The notes: generated by a model not told the origin, from the letters alone. 64,000 nt of DNA from Chitinophagaceae bacterium (GCA_003168265.1 PMSV01000024.1:480156-544155); one strand, 5' to 3'. Shown: positions 18,518-28,001, numbered from the stretch's first letter. Numbers and translations are program-made.

Positions 18518-20761
18518 TTAAGAAGTGCTGACATTTTCGCTGTCATAACGGTCAACAGTCTGAATACCTCTGAGTTGTTTGAGGCGCAGCACGAGTTCGT
18601 CCAGTTCATCCTTGTCGTGCACATATATTTTTATATTACCCTCGAATAGTCCTTCTTTGGCTTCAATCGTAATAGCATTGATGTTCAGTTTCATTTCGCC
18701 TGAAATCAGGTTGGTGATCTTATTGACCACTCCCACATCATCCATCCCGACAATGCGGACACCGGTCAGGAAGGAGATTTCTTTGTTCTTGGCCCACTTG
18801 GTTTTGACGATGCGATGTCCGAAACTGGCCATGAGCCTGGCCGCATTCGGACAATTCGTGCGATGAATCGTCAATCCTTTGCCAGTAGTCACGAAACCGA
18901 ACACATCATCTCCCGGGATGGGCTTGCAACAATTTGCCAGGGTATAAACGATTCTATCTCCGCTTTCACCGAAAATGATGAGTTCAGCGTCCTTTTTGGC
19001 AATGGAACCGGGCGACTCTGTCCTGGTATCCGGCTGTGGTTTGGGTGGTTTGGGCGGTTCCAGTTTGTCTCCGAGCAGGTGAAATTCATGAAGCTCCTTC
19101 AGGTCAATGTTTTTGACGGCTACCTGGTAATAGAATTCAAAAGAAGAAGCCAACTTGTAAAAAGCGGTGAGTATATCGATATTGTGCTGATTATAAGTCG
19201 CTCCGAAATTTTCCAGTTTTCGCTGAACAATATATTTTCCTTCATCGGCCACCTTTTTCTTCTCCTCTTTCAACCCATCCTTGATCTTGGTTCTGGCTTT
19301 TGGGGTTATGACAAGGCTCAGCCAGTCTTCCGTAGGTTTTTGTTTGCTTGAAGTGATCACTTCCACCTGATCCCCGCTGCGTAAAGGATGGCCGATGGGA
19401 ACCAGCTTATGATTTACTTTGGCTCCGATGCAATGGCTTCCCACCGCACTATGGATGGAAAAAGCAAAATCCAGGGCGGTGGAACCTATTGGCAACATTT
19501 TCACATCGCCTTTTGGCGTATAGACGAAGATTTCTTCTGCCAGGAAACTCGTCTTGAAATCCTGCAGGAAATTCACCGAATCATTGTCCTCCGTATTAAG
19601 GACCTCGCGGATCTGCTGGAACCATTTGTCGAAACGGCTTTCGTCGCCTGCTCCTTCCTTATATTTCCAATGCGCGGCCAGCCCCTTTTCAGCAATCTCG
19701 TTCATGCGCCTGGAACGGATCTGCACTTCCACCCATTTCCCCTGTGGACCCATTACCGTGGTATGCAGGGCTTCGTATCCGTTCGATTTGGGATTGCTGA
19801 GCCAGTCCCGCATTCGGGCAGGGGAGGGGATATATTCATCCGTAATGATGGAATAGACCTTCCAGCAATCCTCCTTTTCCTTTTCAGGTAAGGAGTTGAT
19901 GATGACCCGGATCGCGAAGAGGTCATACACTTCCTCGAATGCGACGCTTTTTTTGCGCATCTTGTTCCAGATTGAATGGATGCTTTTGGGCCTGCCGTAT
20001 ATTTCAAAATCGAAGCCGGCCTTCTCTAGCTTCTCCTTAAGGGGCTTGATGAATTCATTGATATAACGGGAGCGTTCACGCTTGGTTTCCGAAAGTTTTT
20101 GGGCGATCTCCTTGTATTGTTCCGGCTCCAGGTATTTCATGGCCAGGTCTTCGAGCTCGGTCTTGATATTGTAAAGGCCCATGCGGTGGGCAAGAGGGGC
20201 GTAGACATACACCGTTTCGGAAGAGATTTTCAATTGTTTCTCACGTTTCATGCTGTCCAGCGTGCGCATATTGTGAAGCCGGTCGGCAAGCTTGATCAGG
20301 ATAACCCTTGGGTCATCTGTCAGGGTCAGCAATATTTTCTTAAAATTCTCTGCCTGTTGTGAAGCATTGACATCCACCACATTGGAGATTTTAGTCAACC
20401 CGTCGACGATCCTTGCGATCTCGGCTCCGAATTCCCTTTCCACATCATCCAGCGTGATATCGGTATCCTCTACGGTATCGTGCAATAGGGAACAGATCGT
20501 GGACCTCACTCCCAGTCCGATTTCTTCCACACAGATCCGGGCTACAGCCAGAGGATGCAATATATAGGGCTCTCCGCTCTTGCGTCTCATTGTTTTATGG
20601 GCCTCCGCCGCGATCTCAAATGCGGTCCTCAATAACTCCTTATCCCCCGGCTTCAATTTGGGTTTCAAAGAGCGTAATAAGGATCGGTATTCCCGCACAA
20701 TGAGCTTCTTTTCCTGTTCCTCGGTAAGGTTATAATGCGGCAACGCTTCAACGATTTCCAT
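18518..20761 (-). CDS. Bifunctional (p)ppGpp synthetase/hydrolase, RelA/SpoT family
   Basis: Makes and degrades the alarmone (p)ppGpp. From ATG 20761 the protein has 747 residues: a hydrolase HD domain with an intact HDTVED in CSLLHDTVEDTDI, a synthetase domain with SNPKSNGYEALHTTV and EVQIRSRRMNEIAEKG, a TGS domain (VYTPKGDVKMLPIGSTALDF), and a C-terminal zinc-finger/ACT region. Both catalytic halves look intact, so it is likely bifunctional. The frame remains open for 49 more codons upstream, but those run antisense through a tRNA-Leu gene and have no family counterpart, so the ATG is preferred. Confidence 0.95.
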   Translation of the reverse strand: MEIVEALPHYNLTEEQEKKLIVREYRSLLRSLKPKLKPGDKELLRTAFEIAAEAHKTMRRKSGEPYILHPLAVARICVEEIGLGVRSTICSLLHDTVEDTDITLDDVEREFGAEIARIVDGLTKISNVVDVNASQQAENFKKILLTLTDDPRVILIKLADRLHNMRTLDSMKREKQLKISSETVYVYAPLAHRMGLYNIKTELEDLAMKYLEPEQYKEIAQKLSETKRERSRYINEFIKPLKEKLEKAGFDFEIYGRPKSIHSIWNKMRKKSVAFEEVYDLFAIRVIINSLPEKEKEDCWKVYSIITDEYIPSPARMRDWLSNPKSNGYEALHTTVMGPQGKWVEVQIRSRRMNEIAEKGLAAHWKYKEGAGDESRFDKWFQQIREVLNTEDNDSVNFLQDFKTSFLAEEIFVYTPKGDVKMLPIGSTALDFAFSIHSAVGSHCIGAKVNHKLVPIGHPLRSGDQVEVITSSKQKPTEDWLSLVITPKARTKIKDGLKEEKKKVADEGKYIVQRKLENFGATYNQHNIDILTAFYKLASSFEFYYQVAVKNIDLKELHEFHLLGDKLEPPKPPKPQPDTRTESPGSIAKKDAELIIFGESGDRIVYTLANCCKPIPGDDVFGFVTTGKGLTIHRTNCPNAARLMASFGHRIVKTKWAKNKEISFLTGVRIVGMDDVGVVNKITNLISGEMKLNINAITIEAKEGLFEGNIKIYVHDKDELDELVLRLKQLRGIQTVDRYDSENVSTS

Positions 20762-20825
20762 ACATACGAATTTAGGGAAAGAATAGGTTTTTTCCTTCTT
20801 AATATCGTAGATTTGCACCCCTTTT

Positions 20826-20907
20826 GCGGGTGTGGCGAAATTGGCAGACGCATCAGACTTAGGATCTGACGCCGTAAGGTATGTAGGTTCGACTCCTATC
20901 ACCCGCA
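20826..20907 (+). tRNA. tRNA-Leu (anticodon UAG)
   Basis: An 82-base class II tRNA. The acceptor stem GCGGGTG (20826-20832) pairs with CACCCGC (20900-20906), with discriminator A. The anticodon stem TCAGA/TCTGA encloses the loop CTTAGGA, so the anticodon is TAG at 20860-20862. A long variable arm and the T loop GGTTCGACTCC follow. The CCA end is not fully encoded. It lies 30 bases before tig on the same strand and within the upstream region of the divergent RelA/SpoT gene. Confidence 0.95.
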
Positions 20908-20937
20908 CTTCAAACCTGAAAAAAATTTTGATTCCTT

Positions 20938-22323
20938 ATGGCATCAGTGACAAGAGAAAATATCGGACTGCTGAACGACAAGATCACGGTCAAGATTGAA
21001 AAAGAAGATTACCTGCCCTCTTTTGAAAAAGCATTGAAGGAATACAGCAAAAAAGCCAATATCCCCGGATTCCGCAAAGGAATGGTACCTGCCGGCCTGA
21101 TCAAAAAAATGTACGGTCATTCTGTTTTTACTGATGAAGTATTACGGACCGTGGAAAAGGAACTGACCACTTATATGCAGCAGGAGAAACTTGAAATATT
21201 TGCCCAGCCCCTTCCTCTGCCTGAAAATGATGCCCGGCAAATCGATATGGCTCAGCCTGCCGGTTATGCTTTTGCCTTTGAAGTCGGCCTGAAACCTGTT
21301 TTTCAATTAGCCGATCTGCCCAATGCAAAACTGACCAGTTATAAAGTGGATGTGACCCCGGCTTTGATTGACGAAGAATTGGACCGTCAAAGGAACCGGC
21401 ATGGCAAGATGACCGAACCGGAAACCGTGACGACGGAGGAAAATGTGCTCAATCTCAATTTCATTGAGTCCGATGACCAGGGTCAGGAGTTCGAAGGCGG
21501 CATTAAGAAAGACAATTCCCTGTTGGTAAAATATTTTAAGGAAGATTTCCGGAATAACTGGATGGGGAAGATCAAAGAAGATTTTCTCGTTTTCCAGTTA
21601 CCTCTTGCTTTTGATGAAAAAGAAAAGGATTGGGTGGTCTCCGACCTAGGTCTTTCAAAGGACGAGCCGGAAAACCTTAATAAATACTTTAAGGCAGTCA
21701 TCATCAAGATTGGACTGCTCGAAAAGGCCGAACTGAATGAAGAATTTTTCAATGCAGTTTATCCCGGTAAGGAAATCAAGAACGAAGAAGCTTTTCGCGA
21801 CGCCATCCGAGCCGATATCCAGGCCTACTGGGATGCGCAGACCAGGAGCCAGCTTCAGCATGCCATCTACCATGAATTATTGGATCAGACACGGATCGAA
21901 TTCCCGGAATCCTTCCTGAAAAGATGGTTGCAGAAGGGGGGAGAATCGGAAACATCCAAATCTGAAGAACAGGTCCAGCGTGAATTCGGCGATTTTTCAC
22001 AACAGCTCAAATGGACCCTCATCACAGATAAGGTTGCAAGCGAACAAAAGATCGAAGTGCAGCCCGAAGACCTGAAAGCAATGGCAAAGCAGCAACTCAT
22101 TCAATACATGCAGGGACAGATCTCAAATGATCAGCTACCGTGGATCGAAGATTATGCTAACCGCATGCTTAAGGATCGGAAATTTGTGGAAGATGCCGCT
22201 CACCGCGTACAAGTCAATAAATTATTCGAATGGGCCGAAACCCAGGTGCATCCCGAAGAAAAGTCTATCAACCGGGAAGATTTTATGAAAATGCAGGTAG
22301 AACACCAGCACCATCATCATTAA
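20938..22323 (+). CDS. tig: Trigger factor
   Basis: Ribosome-associated chaperone. In the 461-residue protein the N-terminal ribosome-binding domain carries the signature PGFRKGMVPAGLIKKMYG near residue 40. The middle peptidyl-prolyl isomerase part is hard to recognise and seems expanded and divergent. The C-terminal helical arms follow. The protein ends in a natural His-rich tail (EHQHHHH), which could bind metal. It starts only 30 bases after tRNA-Leu, so its mRNA may be released by tRNA processing. Confidence 0.92.
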   Translation: MASVTRENIGLLNDKITVKIEKEDYLPSFEKALKEYSKKANIPGFRKGMVPAGLIKKMYGHSVFTDEVLRTVEKELTTYMQQEKLEIFAQPLPLPENDARQIDMAQPAGYAFAFEVGLKPVFQLADLPNAKLTSYKVDVTPALIDEELDRQRNRHGKMTEPETVTTEENVLNLNFIESDDQGQEFEGGIKKDNSLLVKYFKEDFRNNWMGKIKEDFLVFQLPLAFDEKEKDWVVSDLGLSKDEPENLNKYFKAVIIKIGLLEKAELNEEFFNAVYPGKEIKNEEAFRDAIRADIQAYWDAQTRSQLQHAIYHELLDQTRIEFPESFLKRWLQKGGESETSKSEEQVQREFGDFSQQLKWTLITDKVASEQKIEVQPEDLKAMAKQQLIQYMQGQISNDQLPWIEDYANRMLKDRKFVEDAAHRVQVNKLFEWAETQVHPEEKSINREDFMKMQVEHQHHHH

Positions 22324-22479
22324 ATCATAGGATGGCCGACTCTTTAATTGAACCTGATCAAAAACGTACAATTCTCTCGCAACCTGACAGGATTATTCCC
22401 TTTCTACCATTCTTATCAACTCCGGCCCATCAATTCCGCAACTCTGTCAGTTTTTTGGCAAATTCAAAGTTTGGACGGA

Positions 22480-22515
22480 GATTTGAAAGGTGATTAACCT
22501 ATCACCGTCTAAATC
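22480..22515 (+). promoter_or_regulatory. Imperfect inverted repeat before clpP
   Basis: GATTTGAAAGGTGAT (22480-22494) and ATCACCGTCTAAATC (22501-22515) form 15-base arms matching at 12 positions around a 6-base centre, with the inner GGTGAT/ATCACC perfect. It ends 12 bases before the clpP start, so it could be an operator or an mRNA hairpin. Confidence 0.45.
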
Positions 22516-22527
22516 CGAACGATATAT

Positions 22528-23220
22528 ATGAACTATCAAAAGGAATTCGAGAATTATGCCGTAAAACATCGCGGCATTTCAAGCAACACACTAAATGATT
22601 ACAACAGATACCAGGTTACCGGTCTCACGCCAAATATCATCGAAGAAAGGCCAATGAACGTTGCCGTTATGGATGTTTATAGCCGTCTCATGATGGACCG
22701 CATCATCTTCCTTGGTTACCCGATCAATGACGAAGTGGCCAATATTATAACTGCCCAACTGCTGTTTCTGGACAGCACTGACCGTCACCGTGATATTCAA
22801 ATGTATATCAATAGCCCGGGCGGCAGCGTCTATTCAGGTCTCGGAGTCTACGACACCATGCAATATGTAAGCCCTGATGTGGCGACCATTTGCATCGGCA
22901 TGGCTGCTTCGATGGCAGCTACCCTGATGTGTGCCGGAACCAAGGGCAAACGTACGGCCCTCAAACATAGCAGGATCATGATGCACCAGCCATCCGGGGC
23001 GATCGGAGGCCAGGCAACCGATATCGAGATCACGGTCAATGAGATAAAAAAGATAAAAAAGGAACTCTACGAGATCTATGCCTTCCATACCGGAAAATCC
23101 CAAAAACAGGTGGAAAAAGACTGTGACAGGGATTACTGGCTGACGGCAATCGAAGCGAAAGAATACGGACTCGTCGATGAGGTCCTTTTACTCAATCCTA
23201 AGAAGGAAAATAAATCATAA
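22528..23220 (+). CDS. clpP: ATP-dependent Clp protease proteolytic subunit, copy 1
   Basis: Serine peptidase of the Clp complex. The 230-residue protein has a complete catalytic triad: Ser128 in GMAASMA, His153 in MMHQPSG and Asp202 in DRDYW. The N-terminus is about 30 residues longer than the E. coli enzyme. It lies 18 bases before a second clpP and upstream of clpX, forming a protease cluster. The neighbouring paralogue is only distantly similar, so the two could form mixed rings. Confidence 0.95.
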   Translation: MNYQKEFENYAVKHRGISSNTLNDYNRYQVTGLTPNIIEERPMNVAVMDVYSRLMMDRIIFLGYPINDEVANIITAQLLFLDSTDRHRDIQMYINSPGGSVYSGLGVYDTMQYVSPDVATICIGMAASMAATLMCAGTKGKRTALKHSRIMMHQPSGAIGGQATDIEITVNEIKKIKKELYEIYAFHTGKSQKQVEKDCDRDYWLTAIEAKEYGLVDEVLLLNPKKENKS

Positions 23221-23238
23221 TCTTACAAAACTCATTAT

Positions 23239-23880
23239 ATGTATTACTCAAAGCATTTGATGATGCGGCCCTTTCGTATGGACGACGAACCCGAAGAGCA
23301 GGAGCCAAAAGAGGATAAGCAGCCCGAAATGGGTATGCTCATGAAGAAAATGGAGAAATATTTCTTCGAAAACCGGGCTGTCTATTTCTGGGGAGAGGTT
23401 AACGACAAATCGGCAAAGGATGTAGTCAATAAACTGCTTTTGCTGGATACAGATAAACCTGGAGAAGAAATCAAATTCTTTATCAACAGCCCCGGCGGTA
23501 TGGTGACAAGCGGCATGGTGATGTACGATACCATGAAAATGCTCAAAAGCCCGGTCAGTACAATTTGCATGGGTCTGGCCGCCTCCATGGGATCCATTCT
23601 GCTGAGTGGTGGTGAAAAAGGACGCCGTTTCATTTTTCCGCATGGAGAAGTGATGATCCACCAGCCCAGTATCGGCGGAAACTACCAGGCGGTCAGCGCC
23701 GACCTGGAAATCCAGGCAAAACAGATCAGAAAGACCAAAGAAATCGGAGCAAGAATACTCGCCGAGAACTGTGGCAAGAAAATTGATCAGGTTTATAGGG
23801 ATTTTGAACGGGATTACTGGATGGATGCCAAAGAATCTGTGGAATATGGGATCGTAGATAAAATCGTAGAAAAATTATAA
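23239..23880 (+). CDS. clpP: ATP-dependent Clp protease proteolytic subunit, copy 2
   Basis: Second ClpP paralogue, 213 residues. The triad is complete: Ser116 in GLAASMG, His141 in MIHQPSI and Asp192 in ERDYW. It differs from copy 1 by an acidic, Met-rich N-terminal segment (DDEPEEQEPKEDKQPEMG) where other ClpPs have their axial loop, which may change interaction with ClpX. It follows copy 1 by 18 bases and is probably cotranscribed, ending at a hairpin before the clpX promoter. ATG at codons 8 or 9 are alternative starts. Confidence 0.94.
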   Translation: MYYSKHLMMRPFRMDDEPEEQEPKEDKQPEMGMLMKKMEKYFFENRAVYFWGEVNDKSAKDVVNKLLLLDTDKPGEEIKFFINSPGGMVTSGMVMYDTMKMLKSPVSTICMGLAASMGSILLSGGEKGRRFIFPHGEVMIHQPSIGGNYQAVSADLEIQAKQIRKTKEIGARILAENCGKKIDQVYRDFERDYWMDAKESVEYGIVDKIVEKL

Positions 23881-23908
23881 GGTAAAATTATATAGATAGG
23901 CCCTGGGA

Positions 23909-23960
23909 CCTCAAAACCCACTCCTGGAGCGTTTGTAAAGGGAAGTTTTGGGGTTTTTTG
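23909..23960 (+). terminator. Probable terminator after the clpP pair
   Basis: CCTCAAAAC (23909-23917) can pair with GTTTTGGGG (23945-23953) with one G-T pair and a 27-base loop, followed by six T residues. The long loop lowers certainty. Confidence 0.5.
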
Positions 23961-23991
23961 TCGGTATAGCCGATAAAGTTGAATAAATTTG
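23957..23991 (+). promoter_or_regulatory. Promoter of clpX
   Basis: TTTG (23957-23960), a 23-base spacer and TAAATTTG (23984-23991) fit the Bacteroidota -33/-7 pattern, 22 bases before the clpX start. Confidence 0.55.
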
Positions 23992-24013
23992 CCCCTAATT
24001 CTAAAGATCCGAT

Positions 24014-25252
24014 ATGGCAAAAAACAGTCTGCATTGTTCGTTCTGCGGTAGAAGCAGGGATGAGGTTAAAATACTGATTGCCGGGCAGGAAGGTCATATT
24101 TGCGAAAACTGTGTCGAACATGCCCAGGAGATCATACAGCAGGAGCTTATGCTCCGCGACGAACCCGCTCATGGAAGTTCCCAATTCAAGCTCACGGTAA
24201 AAAAACCGGTGGAAATCAAAAGATTTTTGGATGAATATGTGATCGGTCAGGACGATGCGAAAAAGATCCTTGCCGTAGCTGTCTATAATCACTACAAGCG
24301 ACTCCAACAAAAGACCAATGAAAATGATGTCGAGATTGAAAAAAGCAATATCATCATGGTCGGCGAGACCGGTACAGGTAAAACCCTTTTGGCAAAGACA
24401 ATTGCCAAATTGCTGAATGTACCTTTTGCCATTGTCGATGCTACGGTGTTCACGGAAGCCGGTTATGTCGGAGAAGATGTTGAAAGCATACTTACTCGTC
24501 TCCTGCAGGTCTGCAATTATGATGTTCCGTCTGCGGAAAGGGGAATTGTCTATATCGATGAAATTGACAAGATCGCCAGGAAAGGAGATAATCCCTCCAT
24601 CACCAGGGACGTCAGTGGAGAAGGTGTTCAACAAGGGCTACTCAAGCTATTGGAGGGGACCGATGTTCTCGTTCCGCCGCAGGGGGGCAGAAAACATCCC
24701 GAACAAAAACTGGTAAAAATCAATACTCAGAATATACTCTTTATTTGCGGTGGAGCCTTTGACGGGATCGACAAGATCATTGCCCGCAGGGTCAACACAA
24801 ATGCTATCGGTTTCAATGTAAACAAGGAACAACAGGAAGCTACTAAAAAGAACCTGCTTCAATTTGTCAATGCGCCGGATCTCAAGTCCTTTGGGCTCAT
24901 TCCTGAATTGCTGGGCCGTTTGCCGGTGGTGACCCATCTTAATCCCCTTGACCGTACGACCCTGCGCTCCATATTGACCGAACCCAAGAATTCCCTGGTT
25001 CGTCAATACAAAAAACTTTTTGAAATTGAGAATATCCAGTTGAGCATCGAGGAAGAAGTGCTTGATTTCATGGTGGACAAAGCAGTTGAATACAAGCTCG
25101 GTGCGCGCGGTCTTCGCAGTATCTGCGAGAGCATTCTCACTGATGCCATGTTTGAAATGCCTTCTACAAAAGAACACAAGCTGCATGTGGAACTGGAATA
25201 CGCCAAGAAGAAATTCGATAAGAGTAAAATGAGCCTCCTCAAGGTAGCATAG
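24014..25252 (+). CDS. clpX: ATP-dependent Clp protease ATP-binding subunit ClpX
   Basis: AAA+ unfoldase that feeds substrates to ClpP. The 412-residue protein has an N-terminal C4 zinc finger ([10 protein letters not shown] and CENCVEHA), Walker A GETGTGKT, the pore loop GYVGEDVES, Walker [12 protein letters not shown], and the C-terminal sensor 2 region [11 protein letters not shown]. The IGF-type loop for ClpP docking appears as [10 protein letters not shown]. It has its own promoter match after the clpP pair. Confidence 0.97.
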   Translation: MAKNSLHCSFCGRSRDEVKILIAGQEGHICENCVEHAQEIIQQELMLRDEPAHGSSQFKLTVKKPVEIKRFLDEYVIGQDDAKKILAVAVYNHYKRLQQKTNENDVEIEKSNIIMVGETGTGKTLLAKTIAKLLNVPFAIVDATVFTEAGYVGEDVESILTRLLQVCNYDVPSAERGIVYIDEIDKIARKGDNPSITRDVSGEGVQQGLLKLLEGTDVLVPPQGGRKHPEQKLVKINTQNILFICGGAFDGIDKIIARRVNTNAIGFNVNKEQQEATKKNLLQFVNAPDLKSFGLIPELLGRLPVVTHLNPLDRTTLRSILTEPKNSLVRQYKKLFEIENIQLSIEEEVLDFMVDKAVEYKLGARGLRSICESILTDAMFEMPSTKEHKLHVELEYAKKKFDKSKMSLLKVA

Positions 25253-25352
25253 AACCCCCATGCCTGGTCCAATTTAAAATATTTTCAGATGAGGCAGGCT
25301 GCCATCAGGGCAATGCGTCTGCGAGGTTTCATCTCACCAATAACACATTCAG

Positions 25353-25532
25353 ATGAAAGAATTGGTTGACAAATTAATATCCCAGGGCCTAACGGAAGAC
25401 CAGGCTTATAAGGCCATTGAAGTGATCAAGAATTTTACGAAGGAAAGATTTCCACTTTTTTCCGGAGCCATCGACAAACTCTTCGATAAATACGGCCCTA
25501 AGGAAAAAGATGAGGATGATTTTCTGGGATAA
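25353..25532 (+). CDS. Small helical acidic-tailed protein downstream of clpX
   Basis: A 59-residue ORF starting at ATG 25353: a helical N-terminal half (MKELVDKLISQGLTEDQAYK, then AIEVIKNFTK), a middle FPLFSGAIDKLFDKYG and an acidic end (KEKDEDDFLG). There is no signal peptide or membrane helix. The pattern of amphipathic helices and a clear start and stop support a real gene; function is unknown. It is 100 bases after clpX on the same strand and could be a ClpXP cofactor or substrate, which is inference from position only. Confidence 0.6.
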   Translation: MKELVDKLISQGLTEDQAYKAIEVIKNFTKERFPLFSGAIDKLFDKYGPKEKDEDDFLG

Positions 25533-25549
25533 CTGCAACCTGCGCTAAA

Positions 25550-26731
25550 TCATCTTACCACGAATTCAAGCACCGAAATTTGATTGTTGTCCAGGTTGAG
25601 GCTTCGGACAAAATACACGCCGCTGGAGAGTTTTTGTCTGAAGTAGATCAGGGTGGAAGCCGAGCCTGAAATACGGTTGCGTTGGATCATTTGTCCGTCC
25701 GCTGAATAAAAACCTAAATCCCACCCCTGGAGGGAGGGTTGGCCGAATACAATTTCAATATGATCCGAAGCCGGATTGGGATATAGATAGTTCGAACGGG
25801 GCCCGGAAACATCGATGGTCCGGATATCCGAATATTCTATTTTGCCATCCGCATCGACTTCTTTCAATCGGAAATAAAGGGTGCCTTGTTGAGAAGGAAG
25901 CAAGGTATAATTATAAGAATAGGATGAATTTCCATTACTTCCAACTAAAGAGGACTGAATTCCCACGCTGTCAAAATCCTTACCTTCTCCGCTCTCTTCA
26001 ATCACATATTCTCTTCCCATCTTCTCATTGGTAGTTGTCCATTGCAATTTTGCCAGTGGCCCGTCTTCTTTGGTCACAGAAAAATTGGTGAATAATTCGG
26101 AGAGGACACTTGAAGTGCAATAGTAATAGGTCATTGAGATCTTCATCGTATCGCTATAGGAGGGGGCAATACTATAATCGGCCCCGCCGGTAACGGTCGC
26201 GCTGGTAACGGGATTATTCGTGAATACGACATAGCCAGTGCCAAGGAAATTGACTACTGCGCTCGTAATGGAATCATAAATGGTATGCGAAGAAACAAGC
26301 GCGAAATATTGGGGGGATGCATTAGTCCCTGCTCCCACCGTATCAGCTCCTGCAGCCAGGGTATAAGGCCCTTCAGCGGCTGAATAGTTATAGGTGATCG
26401 GGGAACTCATTGCGCTAATTGCAATATCATCGCTTCTGCTTGAATTCACTGTAAAGCTGGCAGGGGAAGACCCCGTATTTTCTAACTGAAAATTTTCATT
26501 GACGGAAATTACAGATTTGATGACCACTGCCACCAGGGTGCCCTGCGCAGGACTGAATTGCGGAAACACGAAACCCCAACTATTATTCCCTGTTCCATTC
26601 AGCAATACATTATAATTCTGGATTTGAGTGGTTGAAGCGCATTGAGCAATGGAAACATTTACTGAAAGTGATGCGAGGGAAATCGCAAGGAATGCAGTTT
26701 TTAGGACAGTTATTGGATTCTCAGGTTTCAT
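25550..26731 (-). CDS. Secreted protein with T9SS type A sorting domain
   Basis: From ATG 26731 the protein has 393 residues. It begins with a signal peptide (TAFLAISLASLSVNVSIAQC). The middle is beta-rich and Ser/Thr/Asn-rich without a recognised enzyme domain. The last 75 residues are a T9SS type A sorting domain (SNYLYPNPASDHIEIVFG, then SGVYFVRSLNL and an ending VLEFVVR). It is probably exported across the outer membrane by the type IX system and anchored or released. The role is unknown. An upstream ATG at 26761 would place ten extra residues before the signal and is less likely. Confidence 0.85.
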   Translation of the reverse strand: MKPENPITVLKTAFLAISLASLSVNVSIAQCASTTQIQNYNVLLNGTGNNSWGFVFPQFSPAQGTLVAVVIKSVISVNENFQLENTGSSPASFTVNSSRSDDIAISAMSSPITYNYSAAEGPYTLAAGADTVGAGTNASPQYFALVSSHTIYDSITSAVVNFLGTGYVVFTNNPVTSATVTGGADYSIAPSYSDTMKISMTYYYCTSSVLSELFTNFSVTKEDGPLAKLQWTTTNEKMGREYVIEESGEGKDFDSVGIQSSLVGSNGNSSYSYNYTLLPSQQGTLYFRLKEVDADGKIEYSDIRTIDVSGPRSNYLYPNPASDHIEIVFGQPSLQGWDLGFYSADGQMIQRNRISGSASTLIYFRQKLSSGVYFVRSLNLDNNQISVLEFVVR

Positions 26732-26838
26732 AAGCTGAACCCTTTCATATTGGATTTTCACTAATATTAACTGCCGACCGCTTTCTTTTATTGCAAAAAC
26801 AGTGGATTAATTTTTCTGTCGTATAAACTTTAGAATCC

Positions 26839-27981
26839 CTATGCCTTCAGCACTTCCCTTGAAATCACGATCTTTTGAATCTCCGAAGTGCCCTCTCCGA
26901 TGGTGCAAAGTTTGCTGTCGCGGTAATATTTTTCCACCGGAAAATCCTTTGTATAACCGTACCCCCCAAAAACCTGCACCGCCTCAGTAGAAACCTTTAC
27001 GGCGACCTCGCTTGCGTAGTATTTTGCCATCGCAGCCTCCTTGGTCATGGGAAGTCCGCTGTTTTTGAGGTAGGCCGCCTGGAGGGTCAGTAATTGTGCT
27101 GCTTCGATCTCCGTCGCCATGTCCGCCAGCTTAAAGGAAATTCCCTGGAATTCCGAAATGGGCTGATCGAATTGTATTCTCTCCTTTGAATATTGAAGCG
27201 CCGCTTCATAAGCTCCTTTGGCAATACCTACAGAAAGCGCCGCTATCGAAATCCTGCCTCCATCGAGGACTTTCAGGGATTGTTTGAAACCTGCACCAAC
27301 TGCTCCCAGCCTTTGGCTATCCGGTATCCTGCAATGATCAAAGATCATTTCGGACGTCTCACTGGCCCGCATACCCAGTTTGTTCTCCTTCTTTCCTCCT
27401 GAGAATCCGGCAGTCCCTCTTTCCACGGCAAAGGCCGTTGCATTGTCTTTGGCCCTCGGTTCTCCTGTTCTGGCAATCACCACTGAAATATTGCTGCTGA
27501 TCCCATGAGTGATCCAGCACTTCGTGCCATTCAATAACCAATCCTGTCCATCACGCGTCGCAGTGCATCCCATATTCCCGGCATCACTTCCTGTATTTGG
27601 TTCGGTAAGGCCCCATGCCCCCAGCCATTCCCCGCCGGCCAGTTTTGGGAGCCATTTCCTTTTCTGTTCCTCGTTGCCAAAAATCAGGATATGATTCGTG
27701 CAAAGCGAATTATGAGCCGCCAGGCTCAGCCCAATCGAACCGCAGACCTTTGCAATCTCCTCGATAATGGCCACATATTCTATATAGCCAAGCCCCGCTC
27801 CGCCATACTCCTCAGGAACTATCGCTCCCATCAGTCCCAATTCCCCCATACTCCGGAATATGTCGATCGGAAAATGCTGGGCCTCGTCCCACTCCATCAC
27901 ATGGGGTTTGATATGGCGCAAGGCAAAATCTCTGGCGGAAACAGCAATCTGTTCTGTCGGTTCGGAAAACTTAAAATCCAT
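26839..27981 (-). CDS. Acyl-CoA dehydrogenase
   Basis: FAD enzyme that makes the alpha-beta double bond of acyl-CoA in fatty-acid or branched-chain amino-acid breakdown. From ATG 27981 it has 380 residues, normal for the family. Motifs include GLTEPNTGSDAGNM, the FAD-binding CWITHGISSN, and the C-terminal GGYGYTKDFPVEKYYRD and IGEGTSEIQ, where Glu is the expected catalytic base position. A longer frame from TTG 28023 would start inside a terminator hairpin and is rejected. Its upstream region holds a palindrome and an attenuator-like hairpin, so expression looks tightly controlled. The substrate chain length cannot be read from sequence. Confidence 0.93.
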   Translation of the reverse strand: MDFKFSEPTEQIAVSARDFALRHIKPHVMEWDEAQHFPIDIFRSMGELGLMGAIVPEEYGGAGLGYIEYVAIIEEIAKVCGSIGLSLAAHNSLCTNHILIFGNEEQKRKWLPKLAGGEWLGAWGLTEPNTGSDAGNMGCTATRDGQDWLLNGTKCWITHGISSNISVVIARTGEPRAKDNATAFAVERGTAGFSGGKKENKLGMRASETSEMIFDHCRIPDSQRLGAVGAGFKQSLKVLDGGRISIAALSVGIAKGAYEAALQYSKERIQFDQPISEFQGISFKLADMATEIEAAQLLTLQAAYLKNSGLPMTKEAAMAKYYASEVAVKVSTEAVQVFGGYGYTKDFPVEKYYRDSKLCTIGEGTSEIQKIVISREVLKA

Positions 27982-28001
27982 GCAAACGATTTGGAGATGA
28001 T

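Noticed and set aside
20762..20908. 49-codon upstream extension of the RelA/SpoT frame
   Set aside because: It runs antisense through tRNA-Leu and has no counterpart in the family.
22392..22458. CTGACAG...CTGTCAG inverted repeat followed by TTTTTT after tig
   Set aside because: The 7-bp stem encloses a loop of about 50 bases, too weak to call a terminator.
23888..24634. Minus-strand 248-codon frame opposite clpX
   Set aside because: Antisense to the conserved clpX Walker and pore-loop region, with no family features.
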